Origin: Aequorivita sp. UBA3180
GTDB taxonomy: Bacteria > Bacteroidota > Bacteroidia > Flavobacteriales > Flavobacteriaceae
Direction: 5' to 3'
Assembly (NCBI GenBank): GCA_002364215.1
Contig: DEXQ01000011.1
Coordinates: forward strand, 62,001 to 126,000
DNA: 64,000 nucleotides
A program made the translations under genes and the position numbers. The number at the start of each line of letters is the position of its first letter. The stretch's first letter is position 1. Of the stretch, positions 54,210-62,894 are shown piece after piece. The notes beneath the pieces were generated by a model. The model saw only the letters and a program-made list of their open reading frames with translations, made no database searches and was not told the DNA's origin.

Positions 54210-55142
54210 TCATTCCCGATATATACCAATCTCTTTTTTTCCTTCGGAAGTTTTAAAAGCGCGGTACATCCCTTCGGTATTGAAAGGCATTGCAATATTT
54301 CCTTCGGAATCGACGGCAATCAAACCGCCGTCGCCGCCAATTTCCAAAACTCTTTTGTTGATTACTTCGGAAGCGGCTTCTTCCACGGTCATTCCTTTGT
54401 ACTCCATTAAACAGGACACATCGTAGGCTGCAACTCCTCGAATGAAGTATTCGCCACTGCCCGTGCAACTCACGGCACAGGTTTTATTATTTGCGTAATT
54501 TCCGGCTCCTATCATAGGGCTGTCGCCTACGCGGCCCCATCGTTTATTGGTCATTCCGCCCGTTGAGGTGGCGGCGGCGATGTTTCGGTTTTTATCACAA
54601 GCAACAGCGCCAACTGTACCAAATTTACCTTCCTTTTTCATACTGTGGTCCAACTGAAATTTGTCACTGTCCTTTATGTTTTGCCACTGTTGATAACGAT
54701 GCTCGTCATAAAAATACTCTGGGGTCTCTAGGGTGTAGCCCAAACTTTTTGCAAAGCGCATTGCACCTTCGCCCGCCAAAAAAACGTGATCTGTTTTTTC
54801 CATTATATCGCGAGCCAGTGAAATTGGGTTTTTAATTCCAGTGATCAATGAAACTGCGCCAGCATCCAATGTTTTTCCGTCCATAATAGCGGCATCCATT
54901 TCGTGGGTGCCATCATTGGTGAAGACACTTCCCCTACCAGCGTTGAAAAGCGGAGAATCTTCCAAATGTTTCACTGCAGTTTCCACTGCATCCATTGCAT
55001 TTCCGTCTTTTTCCAAAACAGCATACCCTTTTTCCAAAGCTTCATTGAGCGCAGCTTTGTATTGTTCTTCCTTTTGGGGCGTCATAAGCCCTTTTACCAA
55101 TGTTCCTGCACCGCCGTGGATTACTAAGGAGTATTTTTTCAT
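54210..55142 (-). CDS. iaaA: Isoaspartyl peptidase / plant-type L-asparaginase
   Basis: The 310-residue Ntn-hydrolase starts with MKKYSLVIHGGAG at 55142; a longer frame to 55217 would add 25 unusual residues. FNAGRGSVFTNDG near residue 65 and the self-cleavage Thr in FGTVGAVACD near 180, followed by TSTGGMTNKRWGRVGDSP, define the family. It hydrolyses beta-aspartyl dipeptides and asparagine. Next to cphA and cphB it very likely splits beta-Asp-Arg, the cyanophycinase product, into free amino acids. It lacks a signal peptide, unlike the glycosylasparaginase relative at 44797. Confidence 0.88.
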   Translation of the reverse strand: MKKYSLVIHGGAGTLVKGLMTPQKEEQYKAALNEALEKGYAVLEKDGNAMDAVETAVKHLEDSPLFNAGRGSVFTNDGTHEMDAAIMDGKTLDAGAVSLITGIKNPISLARDIMEKTDHVFLAGEGAMRFAKSLGYTLETPEYFYDEHRYQQWQNIKDSDKFQLDHSMKKEGKFGTVGAVACDKNRNIAAATSTGGMTNKRWGRVGDSPMIGAGNYANNKTCAVSCTGSGEYFIRGVAAYDVSCLMEYKGMTVEEAASEVINKRVLEIGGDGGLIAVDSEGNIAMPFNTEGMYRAFKTSEGKKEIGIYRE

Positions 55143-55325
55143 CTGAAATATTTTAGGGCGGAAAAATACGAATTGCCTTTCACAATAAACTGCTTCATTT
55201 ATAATTTTCTTTTTCACGGAAAACCCTTCGTATCTGAAGTGTTATTTTTATTTTTGATAACAAGATGAATCTCCGTTTGAGTGTCGTTGAATCGTTTTCA
55301 ATTTATGAACTCGCTTCGGCCTTTG

Positions 55326-55343
55326 TCCCGATAGCTATCGGGA
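55326..55343. repeat. Perfect 18-base palindrome upstream of polA
   Basis: TCCCGATAGCTATCGGGA is perfectly self-complementary and ends 35 bases before the polA start. Flanking text (CTCGCTTCGGCCTTTG, GAGCTCTCGCTGAGACA) resembles dispersed Bacteroidota intergenic repeats. It may be a REP-like element or a regulator site. Confidence 0.75.
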
Positions 55344-55378
55344 GCTCTCGCTGAGACATTTCCCAATAAAATAAAATT

Positions 55379-58222
55379 ATGTCCACCCAAAAAAAACGCC
55401 TTTTCCTTCTTGATGCTTATGCCCTTATTTTTCGCGGGTATTACGCACTTATAAAAAATCCAACCATTAATTCCAAAGGGCAGGATACCTCAGCCATTAT
55501 GGGGTTTCTCAATTCACTTTTTGACGTTATCCGTCGCGAGCGTCCCGACCATTTGGCCGTTTGTTTTGATAAAGACGGAAGCGCCGAACGCACCGAAATG
55601 TTTGCTGATTATAAAGCAAACCGTGACCAAACGCCCGACGTTATCCGCCAATCCATTCCTATAATTCAGGAAATAATCAAAGCCATGCACATTCCCTGCG
55701 TTGAACTTTCAGGTTTGGAAGCCGATGATATTATTGGAACGCTTGCGCAACAAGCAGAAAAGCAGGGCTACCAGGTTTTTATGGTTACGCCCGATAAGGA
55801 TTTTGGACAATTGGTAACCGAAAATATTTTTATGTACCGTCCCGCCCGTATGGGCAACGCCATTGAGATTTGGGGAATTCCGGAAGTGCAGAAACGCTTT
55901 GGCGTAGAGCGACCGGAACAGGTGATTGATTATCTGGGAATGATGGGCGATGCCAGTGATAACATTCCCGGACTACCGGGCGTGGGCGAAAAAACCGCAA
56001 AGAAATTTATTGCGGAATTCGGCTCGATGGAAAATCTTTTGGCAAATACAGATAAGCTGAAAGGCAAAATGAAGGAAAAGGTTGAGGAAAATGCCGAGCT
56101 CGGCCTGCTTTCCAAAAAACTCGCCACCATTTGCACCACCTGTGATGTTACCTTTAACGAAAAGGACTACGAACTCTCCATGCCCGACGGCGAAAAAGTA
56201 CAGCAGATTTTTGAGGAACTTGAATTCCGTAGACTGAAAGACCAGTTTTTAAAGTTGTTTTCTGAAGAAGGCGCTTCGGAAAAAGTTACACAGATTTCAA
56301 ATTCTGAAAGTGCAAAAAAAGCAACTTCTTCTTCTGCAGGAAGTGGACAGTTTTCACTTTTTGGCGGCGATGGTGAAGCTGTCGAAGAAATAAAAAACTA
56401 CAATTCCCGCGCCACCATTGAAAACACGGAACATTTTTACCAAACCGTGCAACCAGGGATGGGTACGAAGTTGTTTCTTCAGAATTTAATGAAGCAAAAA
56501 AGTGTGTGTTTTGATACTGAAACCACCAGTTTGAATCCATTGGAGGCCGAACTTGTTGGCATCGCTTTTTCCTGGGAAAAAGGAAAGGGTTTTTACATTC
56601 CTTTTTCTGAAAACAAAGAGGAAACCCAGCAACTTTTGGAGGAATTGCGTCCGTTTTTTGAAGATGAAAGCATCCAAAAAATTGGTCAGAATTTAAAATA
56701 CGATATTAAAGTTTTGGCGAAATACGATATTTCGGTAAGAGGAAAATTGTTTGATACCATGCTCGCGCATTACCTAATAAACCCAGATATGCGCCACAAT
56801 ATGGACGTTCTCAGCGAAACATATCTTAATTACACGCCAGTTTCCATCACGGAATTAATTGGTAAAAAAGGCAAAAACCAGTTGAATATGCGCGATGTGG
56901 AAGTTGAAAAGCAGACCGAATACGCCGTGGAGGATGCCGATGTAACCTTTCAGCTGAAGGAACATTTTGAAAAAGAACTGGGCGAAGCCAATACCCAAAA
57001 ACTGTTTGACGATATTGAAGTGCCATTGCTTCGGGTTTTGGCGGCTATGGAATTGGAGGGCATCAATCTGGACAAAGATTTCCTCCAAAACCTTTCGGAA
57101 GCGTTGGACAGGGATATTCTTCAACTTGAAAAATATATTTATGAAGAAGCTGGCGAAACCTTCAACATCGCTTCGCCAAAACAGTTGGGCGATATTCTCT
57201 TCGGAAAAATGAAACTGATAGACAAGCCGAAAAAAACCAAAACGGGACAATATTCCACCGCCGAGGATGTGCTTTCCTATTTGGCGAAAGACCATAAAAT
57301 AATCCGCGATGTTTTGGAATACCGAGGGCTCACCAAACTGAAAAGCACCTATGTGGATGCGCTTCCGGGGCAGGTGGAACCAACGACTGGCAGAGTTCAC
57401 ACAGATTATATGCAGACCGTCGCGGCCACGGGCCGATTGAGCAGCAACAATCCAAACCTTCAAAATATTCCGATCCGCACCGAACGCGGACGTGAAGTTC
57501 GAAAAGCGTTTATTCCGCGGAACGAAGATTACGTTTTGATGGCAGCGGATTATTCGCAAATAGAGCTACGAATAATTGCTGCTTTAAGTGAAGAAACCAC
57601 GATGATCGAAGCTTTTAAAAATGGTGAGGATATTCACGCTTCCACAGCTTCAAAAGTTTTCAATGTTCCATTAAATGAAGTAACCCGCGAGCAACGAAGC
57701 AATGCAAAAACCGTGAATTTCGGAATTATTTACGGCGTTTCCGCTTTCGGCTTGAGCAACCAAACCGACCTTTCCCGTGGTGAAGCAAAAGATTTGATAG
57801 AAACCTATTATAAAACCTATCCAAAACTTCGGAATTACATAAGCGAGCAAATTCAATTTGCACGTGAAAATGGTTATGTGCAAACCGTTTTGGGACGAAG
57901 ACGCTATTTAAAAGACATAAACGGAAGCAACCAAGTGGTGCGTGGCGCCGCAGAGCGAAATGCGGTGAACGCACCAATTCAAGGAAGTGCTGCGGATATT
58001 ATTAAAATAGCGATGATAAACATCCACAAAAAACTGGAAGCTGAAAACTACAAAAGCAAGATGTTGCTTCAAGTGCATGATGAATTGGTTTTCGATGCCT
58101 ACAAACCCGAACTGGAAAAATTAAAAACGATGGTAAAGCACGAAATGGAAAATGCTTACAAGCTTACCGTGCCGTTGGATGTAGATTTGGGTGTTGGGGA
58201 GAATTGGTTGGAGGCGCACTAA
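55379..58222 (+). CDS. polA: DNA polymerase I
   Basis: The 947-residue enzyme has three intact domains. Residues 1-290 form the 5'-3' exonuclease (LIFRGYYAL, GLEADDIIGTLA, TPDKDFGQLV). Residues 370-540 form the 3'-5' proofreading exonuclease with CFDTETTSLN (D-x-E), QNLKYDI and YAVEDADVT. The polymerase follows with MAADYSQIELRIIAAL near 720, the O-helix region TVNFGIIYGVSAFG and LLQVHDELVFDA near 905. It fills gaps and removes RNA primers. A candidate -7 box (TATTTTTG, 55249-55256) lies upstream. Confidence 0.96.
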   Translation: MSTQKKRLFLLDAYALIFRGYYALIKNPTINSKGQDTSAIMGFLNSLFDVIRRERPDHLAVCFDKDGSAERTEMFADYKANRDQTPDVIRQSIPIIQEIIKAMHIPCVELSGLEADDIIGTLAQQAEKQGYQVFMVTPDKDFGQLVTENIFMYRPARMGNAIEIWGIPEVQKRFGVERPEQVIDYLGMMGDASDNIPGLPGVGEKTAKKFIAEFGSMENLLANTDKLKGKMKEKVEENAELGLLSKKLATICTTCDVTFNEKDYELSMPDGEKVQQIFEELEFRRLKDQFLKLFSEEGASEKVTQISNSESAKKATSSSAGSGQFSLFGGDGEAVEEIKNYNSRATIENTEHFYQTVQPGMGTKLFLQNLMKQKSVCFDTETTSLNPLEAELVGIAFSWEKGKGFYIPFSENKEETQQLLEELRPFFEDESIQKIGQNLKYDIKVLAKYDISVRGKLFDTMLAHYLINPDMRHNMDVLSETYLNYTPVSITELIGKKGKNQLNMRDVEVEKQTEYAVEDADVTFQLKEHFEKELGEANTQKLFDDIEVPLLRVLAAMELEGINLDKDFLQNLSEALDRDILQLEKYIYEEAGETFNIASPKQLGDILFGKMKLIDKPKKTKTGQYSTAEDVLSYLAKDHKIIRDVLEYRGLTKLKSTYVDALPGQVEPTTGRVHTDYMQTVAATGRLSSNNPNLQNIPIRTERGREVRKAFIPRNEDYVLMAADYSQIELRIIAALSEETTMIEAFKNGEDIHASTASKVFNVPLNEVTREQRSNAKTVNFGIIYGVSAFGLSNQTDLSRGEAKDLIETYYKTYPKLRNYISEQIQFARENGYVQTVLGRRRYLKDINGSNQVVRGAAERNAVNAPIQGSAADIIKIAMINIHKKLEAENYKSKMLLQVHDELVFDAYKPELEKLKTMVKHEMENAYKLTVPLDVDLGVGENWLEAH

Positions 58223-58266
58223 ACGCCTTGCGGCGAAAATCCCAAAAGGACAAATTCCAAAAAAAC

Positions 58267-58294
58267 AAATTCCAAATTCCAAATTCCAAATTCC
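58267..58294. repeat. Heptanucleotide microsatellite after polA
   Basis: AAATTCC is repeated four times perfectly, with further scattered copies just upstream (from 58249). It lies in the 118-base gap before the first T9SS cargo gene. Confidence 0.85.
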
Positions 58295-58340
58295 AAAAAT
58301 TTATTTTTTATAAATAAAATATTGCACCCCAAAGACCCAA

Positions 58341-59930
58341 ATGAAAAATATTATGAAAAAGACCATTACAGTTTTAACATTGTTGCTTAATATAATTGTT
58401 ATTTACGCCCAAGACCCGAGCATTCTTTGGCAGCGGACTATTGGGGGGAGTGGAGATGAAACACTTTATAGTATAAAACAAACACCAGACGGTGGTTACA
58501 TTGTTGGAGGTGCTTCAGGATCGGATATTTCAGGAGATAAAACTGACGCTTCCAATGGATTTTTTGATATTTGGATTGTAAAAGCAGATGCAGAAGGTAA
58601 TATTGAATGGCAGAATTCCATTGGGGGAAATGCTTTAGATGATCTTCACTCTATTGAATTGACTCCCGATGGTGGATTCATTGCCTGTGGGGAATCAACC
58701 TCCGACATTTCTGGTGATAAAACTGAAAACTCGAGAGGTTTAGATGACTATTGGATTGTGAAACTTGATGCTTCTGGAAATGTAGAATGGGACAAAACTA
58801 TAGGCGGGAGTGATTCTGAAAGTTTTCCCCAAATAAGAGTTTCAAATGACAGTTATCTTATAAGTGGAGATTCGTGGTCAAACATTTCTGGCGACAAGAC
58901 CGAAAACGCAATTGGGGAAGATGATTATTGGCTATTAAAGCTAGACCTTTCGGGGAATATTATTTGGCAGAAAACTATCGGGGGGTCATCATATGACTCA
59001 TTTTCTACAATGGCATTAACACATGATGGCGGTTGTATTCTAGGAGGATATTCAGACTCAAATATTTCTGGAAATAAAACTGAAAATTCAAAAGGAGGAT
59101 TTGATTTCTGGATTGTAAAACTAGATTCTTCTGGAGACATCGTGTGGGACAAAACTATAGGTGGCAGTGGGACAGATGTTTTGAATTCTATAGTACAAAC
59201 TTTAGACAATGGCTTTCTTTTATCAGGAAGATCATCTTCAGATATATCAGGCGATAAAACCGAAAATTCAGAAGGGGAATCCGACTTCTGGATTGTTAAA
59301 CTTGCTTCAAACGGAACAATAGAATGGCAAAATACTATTGGGGGCAATGATATTGACCAAGCATATTCTGCAAACCAAACCTCCGATGGCGGTTATATTA
59401 TAGGTGGGTTCTCCCGGTCTACTATTTCAGGGGACAAAACTGAAAACGGGCAAGGCAATTTCGATTGTTGGTTAGTTAAAATAAACAACGTTGGGATTAT
59501 TGAATGGCAAAATACTATTGGTGGAAGTGAAATTGATGGTATAACTTCAGTTATGCAATCTTCAGATGGAAGTTATATTTTGGGAGGAAACTCACAATCA
59601 AATATTTCAGGAGATAAATCCGAAAATTCTCGTGGAGGTCAAGACTACTGGATTATAAAACACGCCCAAACCTTAGGAATAGAAGAAAACCCATTCGCAA
59701 CAGCAATAACCCTCTACCCCAACCCAACAAAAAACATATTACAACTAAATACCCAAGACAAAACCATAGACCAAGTAAACATTTACACCATGACGGGCAG
59801 TAAAGTTTTGCAATTGGATGTTGAAACCGTTTCCCCGACCGTGGATGTTTCCGGCTTGGCTTCGGGCGTTTATTATGTGCAGTTGTATTCTGGGAAGAAG
59901 GTGGCTTTGAAAAAGTTTATTAAGGAATAA
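58341..59930 (+). CDS. T9SS cargo protein with seven ISGDKTEN-type repeats
   Basis: The 529-residue protein has a signal peptide ending IYAQD, then seven repeats of about 58 residues, each with the pattern IxWQxTIGG, DGGYIxGG, ISGDKTEN and DYWIVKLD. Seven such units suggest a seven-bladed beta-propeller. The last 75 residues are a type A T9SS sorting domain (TLYPNPTKN, SGLASGVYYVQLYSG, KKFIKE), so the protein is sent through the outer membrane and anchored or released. Start at 58341; the ATG at 58353 is equally good. A close paralogue follows 76 bases downstream. Confidence 0.88.
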   Translation: MKNIMKKTITVLTLLLNIIVIYAQDPSILWQRTIGGSGDETLYSIKQTPDGGYIVGGASGSDISGDKTDASNGFFDIWIVKADAEGNIEWQNSIGGNALDDLHSIELTPDGGFIACGESTSDISGDKTENSRGLDDYWIVKLDASGNVEWDKTIGGSDSESFPQIRVSNDSYLISGDSWSNISGDKTENAIGEDDYWLLKLDLSGNIIWQKTIGGSSYDSFSTMALTHDGGCILGGYSDSNISGNKTENSKGGFDFWIVKLDSSGDIVWDKTIGGSGTDVLNSIVQTLDNGFLLSGRSSSDISGDKTENSEGESDFWIVKLASNGTIEWQNTIGGNDIDQAYSANQTSDGGYIIGGFSRSTISGDKTENGQGNFDCWLVKINNVGIIEWQNTIGGSEIDGITSVMQSSDGSYILGGNSQSNISGDKSENSRGGQDYWIIKHAQTLGIEENPFATAITLYPNPTKNILQLNTQDKTIDQVNIYTMTGSKVLQLDVETVSPTVDVSGLASGVYYVQLYSGKKVALKKFIKE

Positions 59931-60006
59931 TTTTTTGAATCAAAATCGAAAATGAAATCAAAGCTGAAAGGCTTTGGAAAATTTGAAAAAATAAAAACCA
60001 TTCATT

Positions 60007-61551
60007 ATGAAAAGAAATTTAATTGCAAGTTTAGTTTTAACATTTATTACAGTTTCACTTTATGCTCAGGACCCGAATATCCTTTGGCAGCGGACTATTG
60101 GGGGGAGTGATTGGGACCAACCATCTTTTATTTCCAAAACTAATGATGGGGGATTTGTGGTTGGTGGTTTTTCAGAATCTAACATTTCGGGAGAGAAAAC
60201 CGAAAACTCAAGAGGTGGATATGACTATTGGGTGGTGAAATTTGATAACTCAGGCAATATTCAATGGCAAAAAACCTTAGGGGGCGATCAGGACGATTAT
60301 TTAAGAAAAATTATCCAAATATCCGATGATGGCTACATTGTATTGGGATATTCCAGTTCCGGGATATCTGGTGATAAAACTGAAAATTCACAGGGAGGCA
60401 CAGATTACTGGATACTAAAATTGGATGTGTCCGGAAATATAATGTGGCAAAAAACAATAGGAAGTGATGACAATGATACTGTTGCTGACGTTGAACAAGC
60501 GGCCGACGGAGGTTTTTTAATTGGCGGCACAGCTTCTTCAGGTGTATCTGGGGATAAAACAGTTGTTGGCGACGTATGGATATTAAAATTGGATGTAAAT
60601 GGGAATATTCAATGGCAGAAGGGTTACGATTTTTTTGCCAATTCAAATCTAAGCAATGCTCGGTTAACCGATGACGGTGGTTTTATAATAGCTGGCTCGG
60701 GTACGGGCGGTATTTTTAGTGATTATGTTGTCTCAAAATTGAATATGAATGGAAACTCCGTGTGGGAAAAAATTTACGGAGGGGACGGAGAAGATTATTT
60801 AACAAATTTGATACTTACAGATGACGGTGGATATATGGTCATTGGGCAATCAAATTCTGATGCTTCTGGAGATAAGACGGAAGATTCACAAGGGTATCAG
60901 GATTATTGGGTATTAAAATTAGATTCAGCAGGCAATATTGTCTGGCAAAATACCATAGGGGGAGACTCTGGAGATATTCCTCTTACGGTTATAGAATCTT
61001 CTGATGGAGGATATTTTATTAGCGGTAGCTCTCTTTCAAATATTTCCGGCGATAAAACAGATAATACTTTTGAAGATTCCCAGAGCTTTTGGATAATGAA
61101 GCTTAATTCTGTGGGCATAATTGAATGGCAAAATGATATAGATGGCTCATTGGGGGAAAGACTGCCAAAAGCAATTCAGAATGACGATGGCAGCTTTATG
61201 ATTTGTGGCCAATCCAGTTCCAATATTTCAGGCGATAAAACAGAAAACAGCAGAGGGGAAGCCGATTTCTGGATAATAAAACACGCTGCAACTTTAGGGT
61301 TGGAAGATAATTCATTCCTAAAAGCAATAAGCCTCTACCCCAATCCTACAAAAAACACATTACAACTAAACACCCAAGACAAAACCATAAACCAAATAAA
61401 CATCTACACAATGACGGGCAGCAAAGTTTTGCAATTGGATGTTGAAACCGTTTCCCCAACCGTGGAGGTTTCCAGCCTAGCTTCGGGGGTTTATTATATA
61501 CAAGTGTATTCAGGAAAAGATGTCGCGTTGAAAAAGTTTTTAAAGGAATAA
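60007..61551 (+). CDS. T9SS cargo protein, paralogue of the preceding gene
   Basis: The 514-residue protein shares the plan of its neighbour: a signal peptide ending LYAQD, seven repeats (the fourth, near IQWQKGYDFFANSN, is diverged and shortened) and a type A sorting domain (SLYPNPTKN to KKFLKE). The DNA at the first mature residues and over the C-terminal domain is nearly identical between the two genes, whereas the repeat middle has diverged. This indicates tandem duplication with later exchange. The ligand is unknown. Confidence 0.88.
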   Translation: MKRNLIASLVLTFITVSLYAQDPNILWQRTIGGSDWDQPSFISKTNDGGFVVGGFSESNISGEKTENSRGGYDYWVVKFDNSGNIQWQKTLGGDQDDYLRKIIQISDDGYIVLGYSSSGISGDKTENSQGGTDYWILKLDVSGNIMWQKTIGSDDNDTVADVEQAADGGFLIGGTASSGVSGDKTVVGDVWILKLDVNGNIQWQKGYDFFANSNLSNARLTDDGGFIIAGSGTGGIFSDYVVSKLNMNGNSVWEKIYGGDGEDYLTNLILTDDGGYMVIGQSNSDASGDKTEDSQGYQDYWVLKLDSAGNIVWQNTIGGDSGDIPLTVIESSDGGYFISGSSLSNISGDKTDNTFEDSQSFWIMKLNSVGIIEWQNDIDGSLGERLPKAIQNDDGSFMICGQSSSNISGDKTENSRGEADFWIIKHAATLGLEDNSFLKAISLYPNPTKNTLQLNTQDKTINQINIYTMTGSKVLQLDVETVSPTVEVSSLASGVYYIQVYSGKDVALKKFLKE

Positions 61552-61603
61552 GCTTTTGAAATCGAAAACGAATTATTATATTTTTAGTCTTTTATCTTAA
61601 GTC

Positions 61604-61650
61604 TTTCAGCTCAGCGGTCTTACATCTTTTCAGCGAAGCGGTCTTACGTC
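61604..61650. repeat. Two imperfect 23-base direct repeats
   Basis: TTTCAGCTCAGCGGTCTTAC at 61604 is repeated at 61628 as TTTCAGCGAAGCGGTCTTAC, each followed by A/G-T-C. The copies lie between the second T9SS gene and the kinase-like gene and resemble dispersed intergenic repeats of Flavobacteriaceae. Confidence 0.75.
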
Positions 61651-61690
61651 TTTTTTTAAATCCATATCTTTAAAAATTATTACCGCAATT

Positions 61691-62755
61691 ATGGAGCGAA
61701 ACAAATTAATTTCAAAAAAGAAACCCGCATATCCCGTTTCGGATGCGCTTTTAAAATACTTAACCCGCCACGGAAGAACCATTAAAATTCCTATCTACTA
61801 CGACGATTTGTTGCGTTTTCACGGCTCGGTGGCCGTATTCGATAAAAACGGAAAAGACACCCTTTGGGTAAGTGTTTATTATTCTGAATTTGAAACCGAA
61901 GAAATCAACCAAAGCCTAAAAAAAGTATATTCCATCTTGCATTCCGATGGTAGCGATACTATTTTTCCCTACTTAAATATAGACAGTATAGATTTTTGCA
62001 CTTTCGGAAATTCAAAACCTTTTCGTATAAAAGTTCGAAATATCCTAAACGACAATTACCTCTATTTGTATATTAAAAAAGCCGATGCTTCCCGTATTTA
62101 CGGCTTGGAACTGGAAGATTTGCTTTCGCCAAATCACATAAACTTTTTAGTGCGAAAAAACACTTTAATTGAAGAACATATTTCGGGTATTCCCGGCGAT
62201 GATTTTATAGAAAACCATTTAGAAAATTGCACCCATCGCGATAAAATGGAAATTGCTAAAGAGTTCGTGAAATTTAACGAACGTTGCTTTGTGCGATTAT
62301 TGGGCGATATGCGTTCGTATAATTACGTAATGGTTTTAACCCACGATTTTGACCGTATTCAGTACCGAATTCGCGCCATAGATTTTGACCAACAGAGTTA
62401 TGAAGGAAATTCAAAAGTTTACAAACCACAATTTTTGAAGGAAAACAACAAGCTGGTGGCAATGACCACCGAACTTTTACAACAAGCATCCATAGACCAA
62501 TACATTAATGAAGAAAGATCGCTGTTGGCTAAGCGCGCCACCAGTATGAAAAAACGCTTAAAAGGGCTTATGGCCTGTATGAAGAAAGATAAGATTGCAC
62601 CACCCGAAAAAATGAAACAATTAAAAATGGAGCTCTTTGAGTTAACTGGCGATATAAAATTTAAAAAAGCACAAAATATGGGCGAGGTATTACAAAGTGC
62701 GCTAGATTTTGTTATTCGGAATTATAAAAGTGAAAACCCATATATACTCTCATAG
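61691..62755 (+). CDS. Conserved protein of unknown function with kinase-like signature
   Basis: The 354-residue protein is soluble, without signal peptide. Residues 200-240 read RLLGDMRSYNYVMVL followed by RIRAIDFDQQSYEG, which resembles the catalytic loop and DFD/DFG metal motif of atypical protein or sugar kinases (compare GDxHxxN and IDFD). An N-terminal nucleotide-binding lysine is not obvious. The last 90 residues are basic and helical. It lies 139 bases upstream of pyruvate carboxylase. No named family is recognised; a phosphotransferase role is inference. Confidence 0.75.
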   Translation: MERNKLISKKKPAYPVSDALLKYLTRHGRTIKIPIYYDDLLRFHGSVAVFDKNGKDTLWVSVYYSEFETEEINQSLKKVYSILHSDGSDTIFPYLNIDSIDFCTFGNSKPFRIKVRNILNDNYLYLYIKKADASRIYGLELEDLLSPNHINFLVRKNTLIEEHISGIPGDDFIENHLENCTHRDKMEIAKEFVKFNERCFVRLLGDMRSYNYVMVLTHDFDRIQYRIRAIDFDQQSYEGNSKVYKPQFLKENNKLVAMTTELLQQASIDQYINEERSLLAKRATSMKKRLKGLMACMKKDKIAPPEKMKQLKMELFELTGDIKFKKAQNMGEVLQSALDFVIRNYKSENPYILS

Positions 62756-62894
62756 TTTTATATTTTTACACTTTTCTTACTCCCCAAAACTTGATTGTCG
62801 TAATAGGTTCTATAGTTATTTATTTATTATTCTTTATACAATTGTGCAATTGCTAACTTTAACGCCTTATTTAAAATTTTAAAAAACCGTATCC

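Noticed and set aside
55143..55217. N-terminal extension of the isoaspartyl peptidase
   Set aside because: The family normally begins just before VIHGGAG; the extra 25 residues show no signal peptide.
56855..57559. A 234-codon minus-strand frame inside polA
   Set aside because: It is the antisense of the conserved polymerase domain and shows no motif of its own.
58222..58240. Small GC-rich stem (CGCC-TTG-CGGCG) after polA as a terminator
   Set aside because: The stem is only four to five base pairs and has no T-tract in the plus direction.
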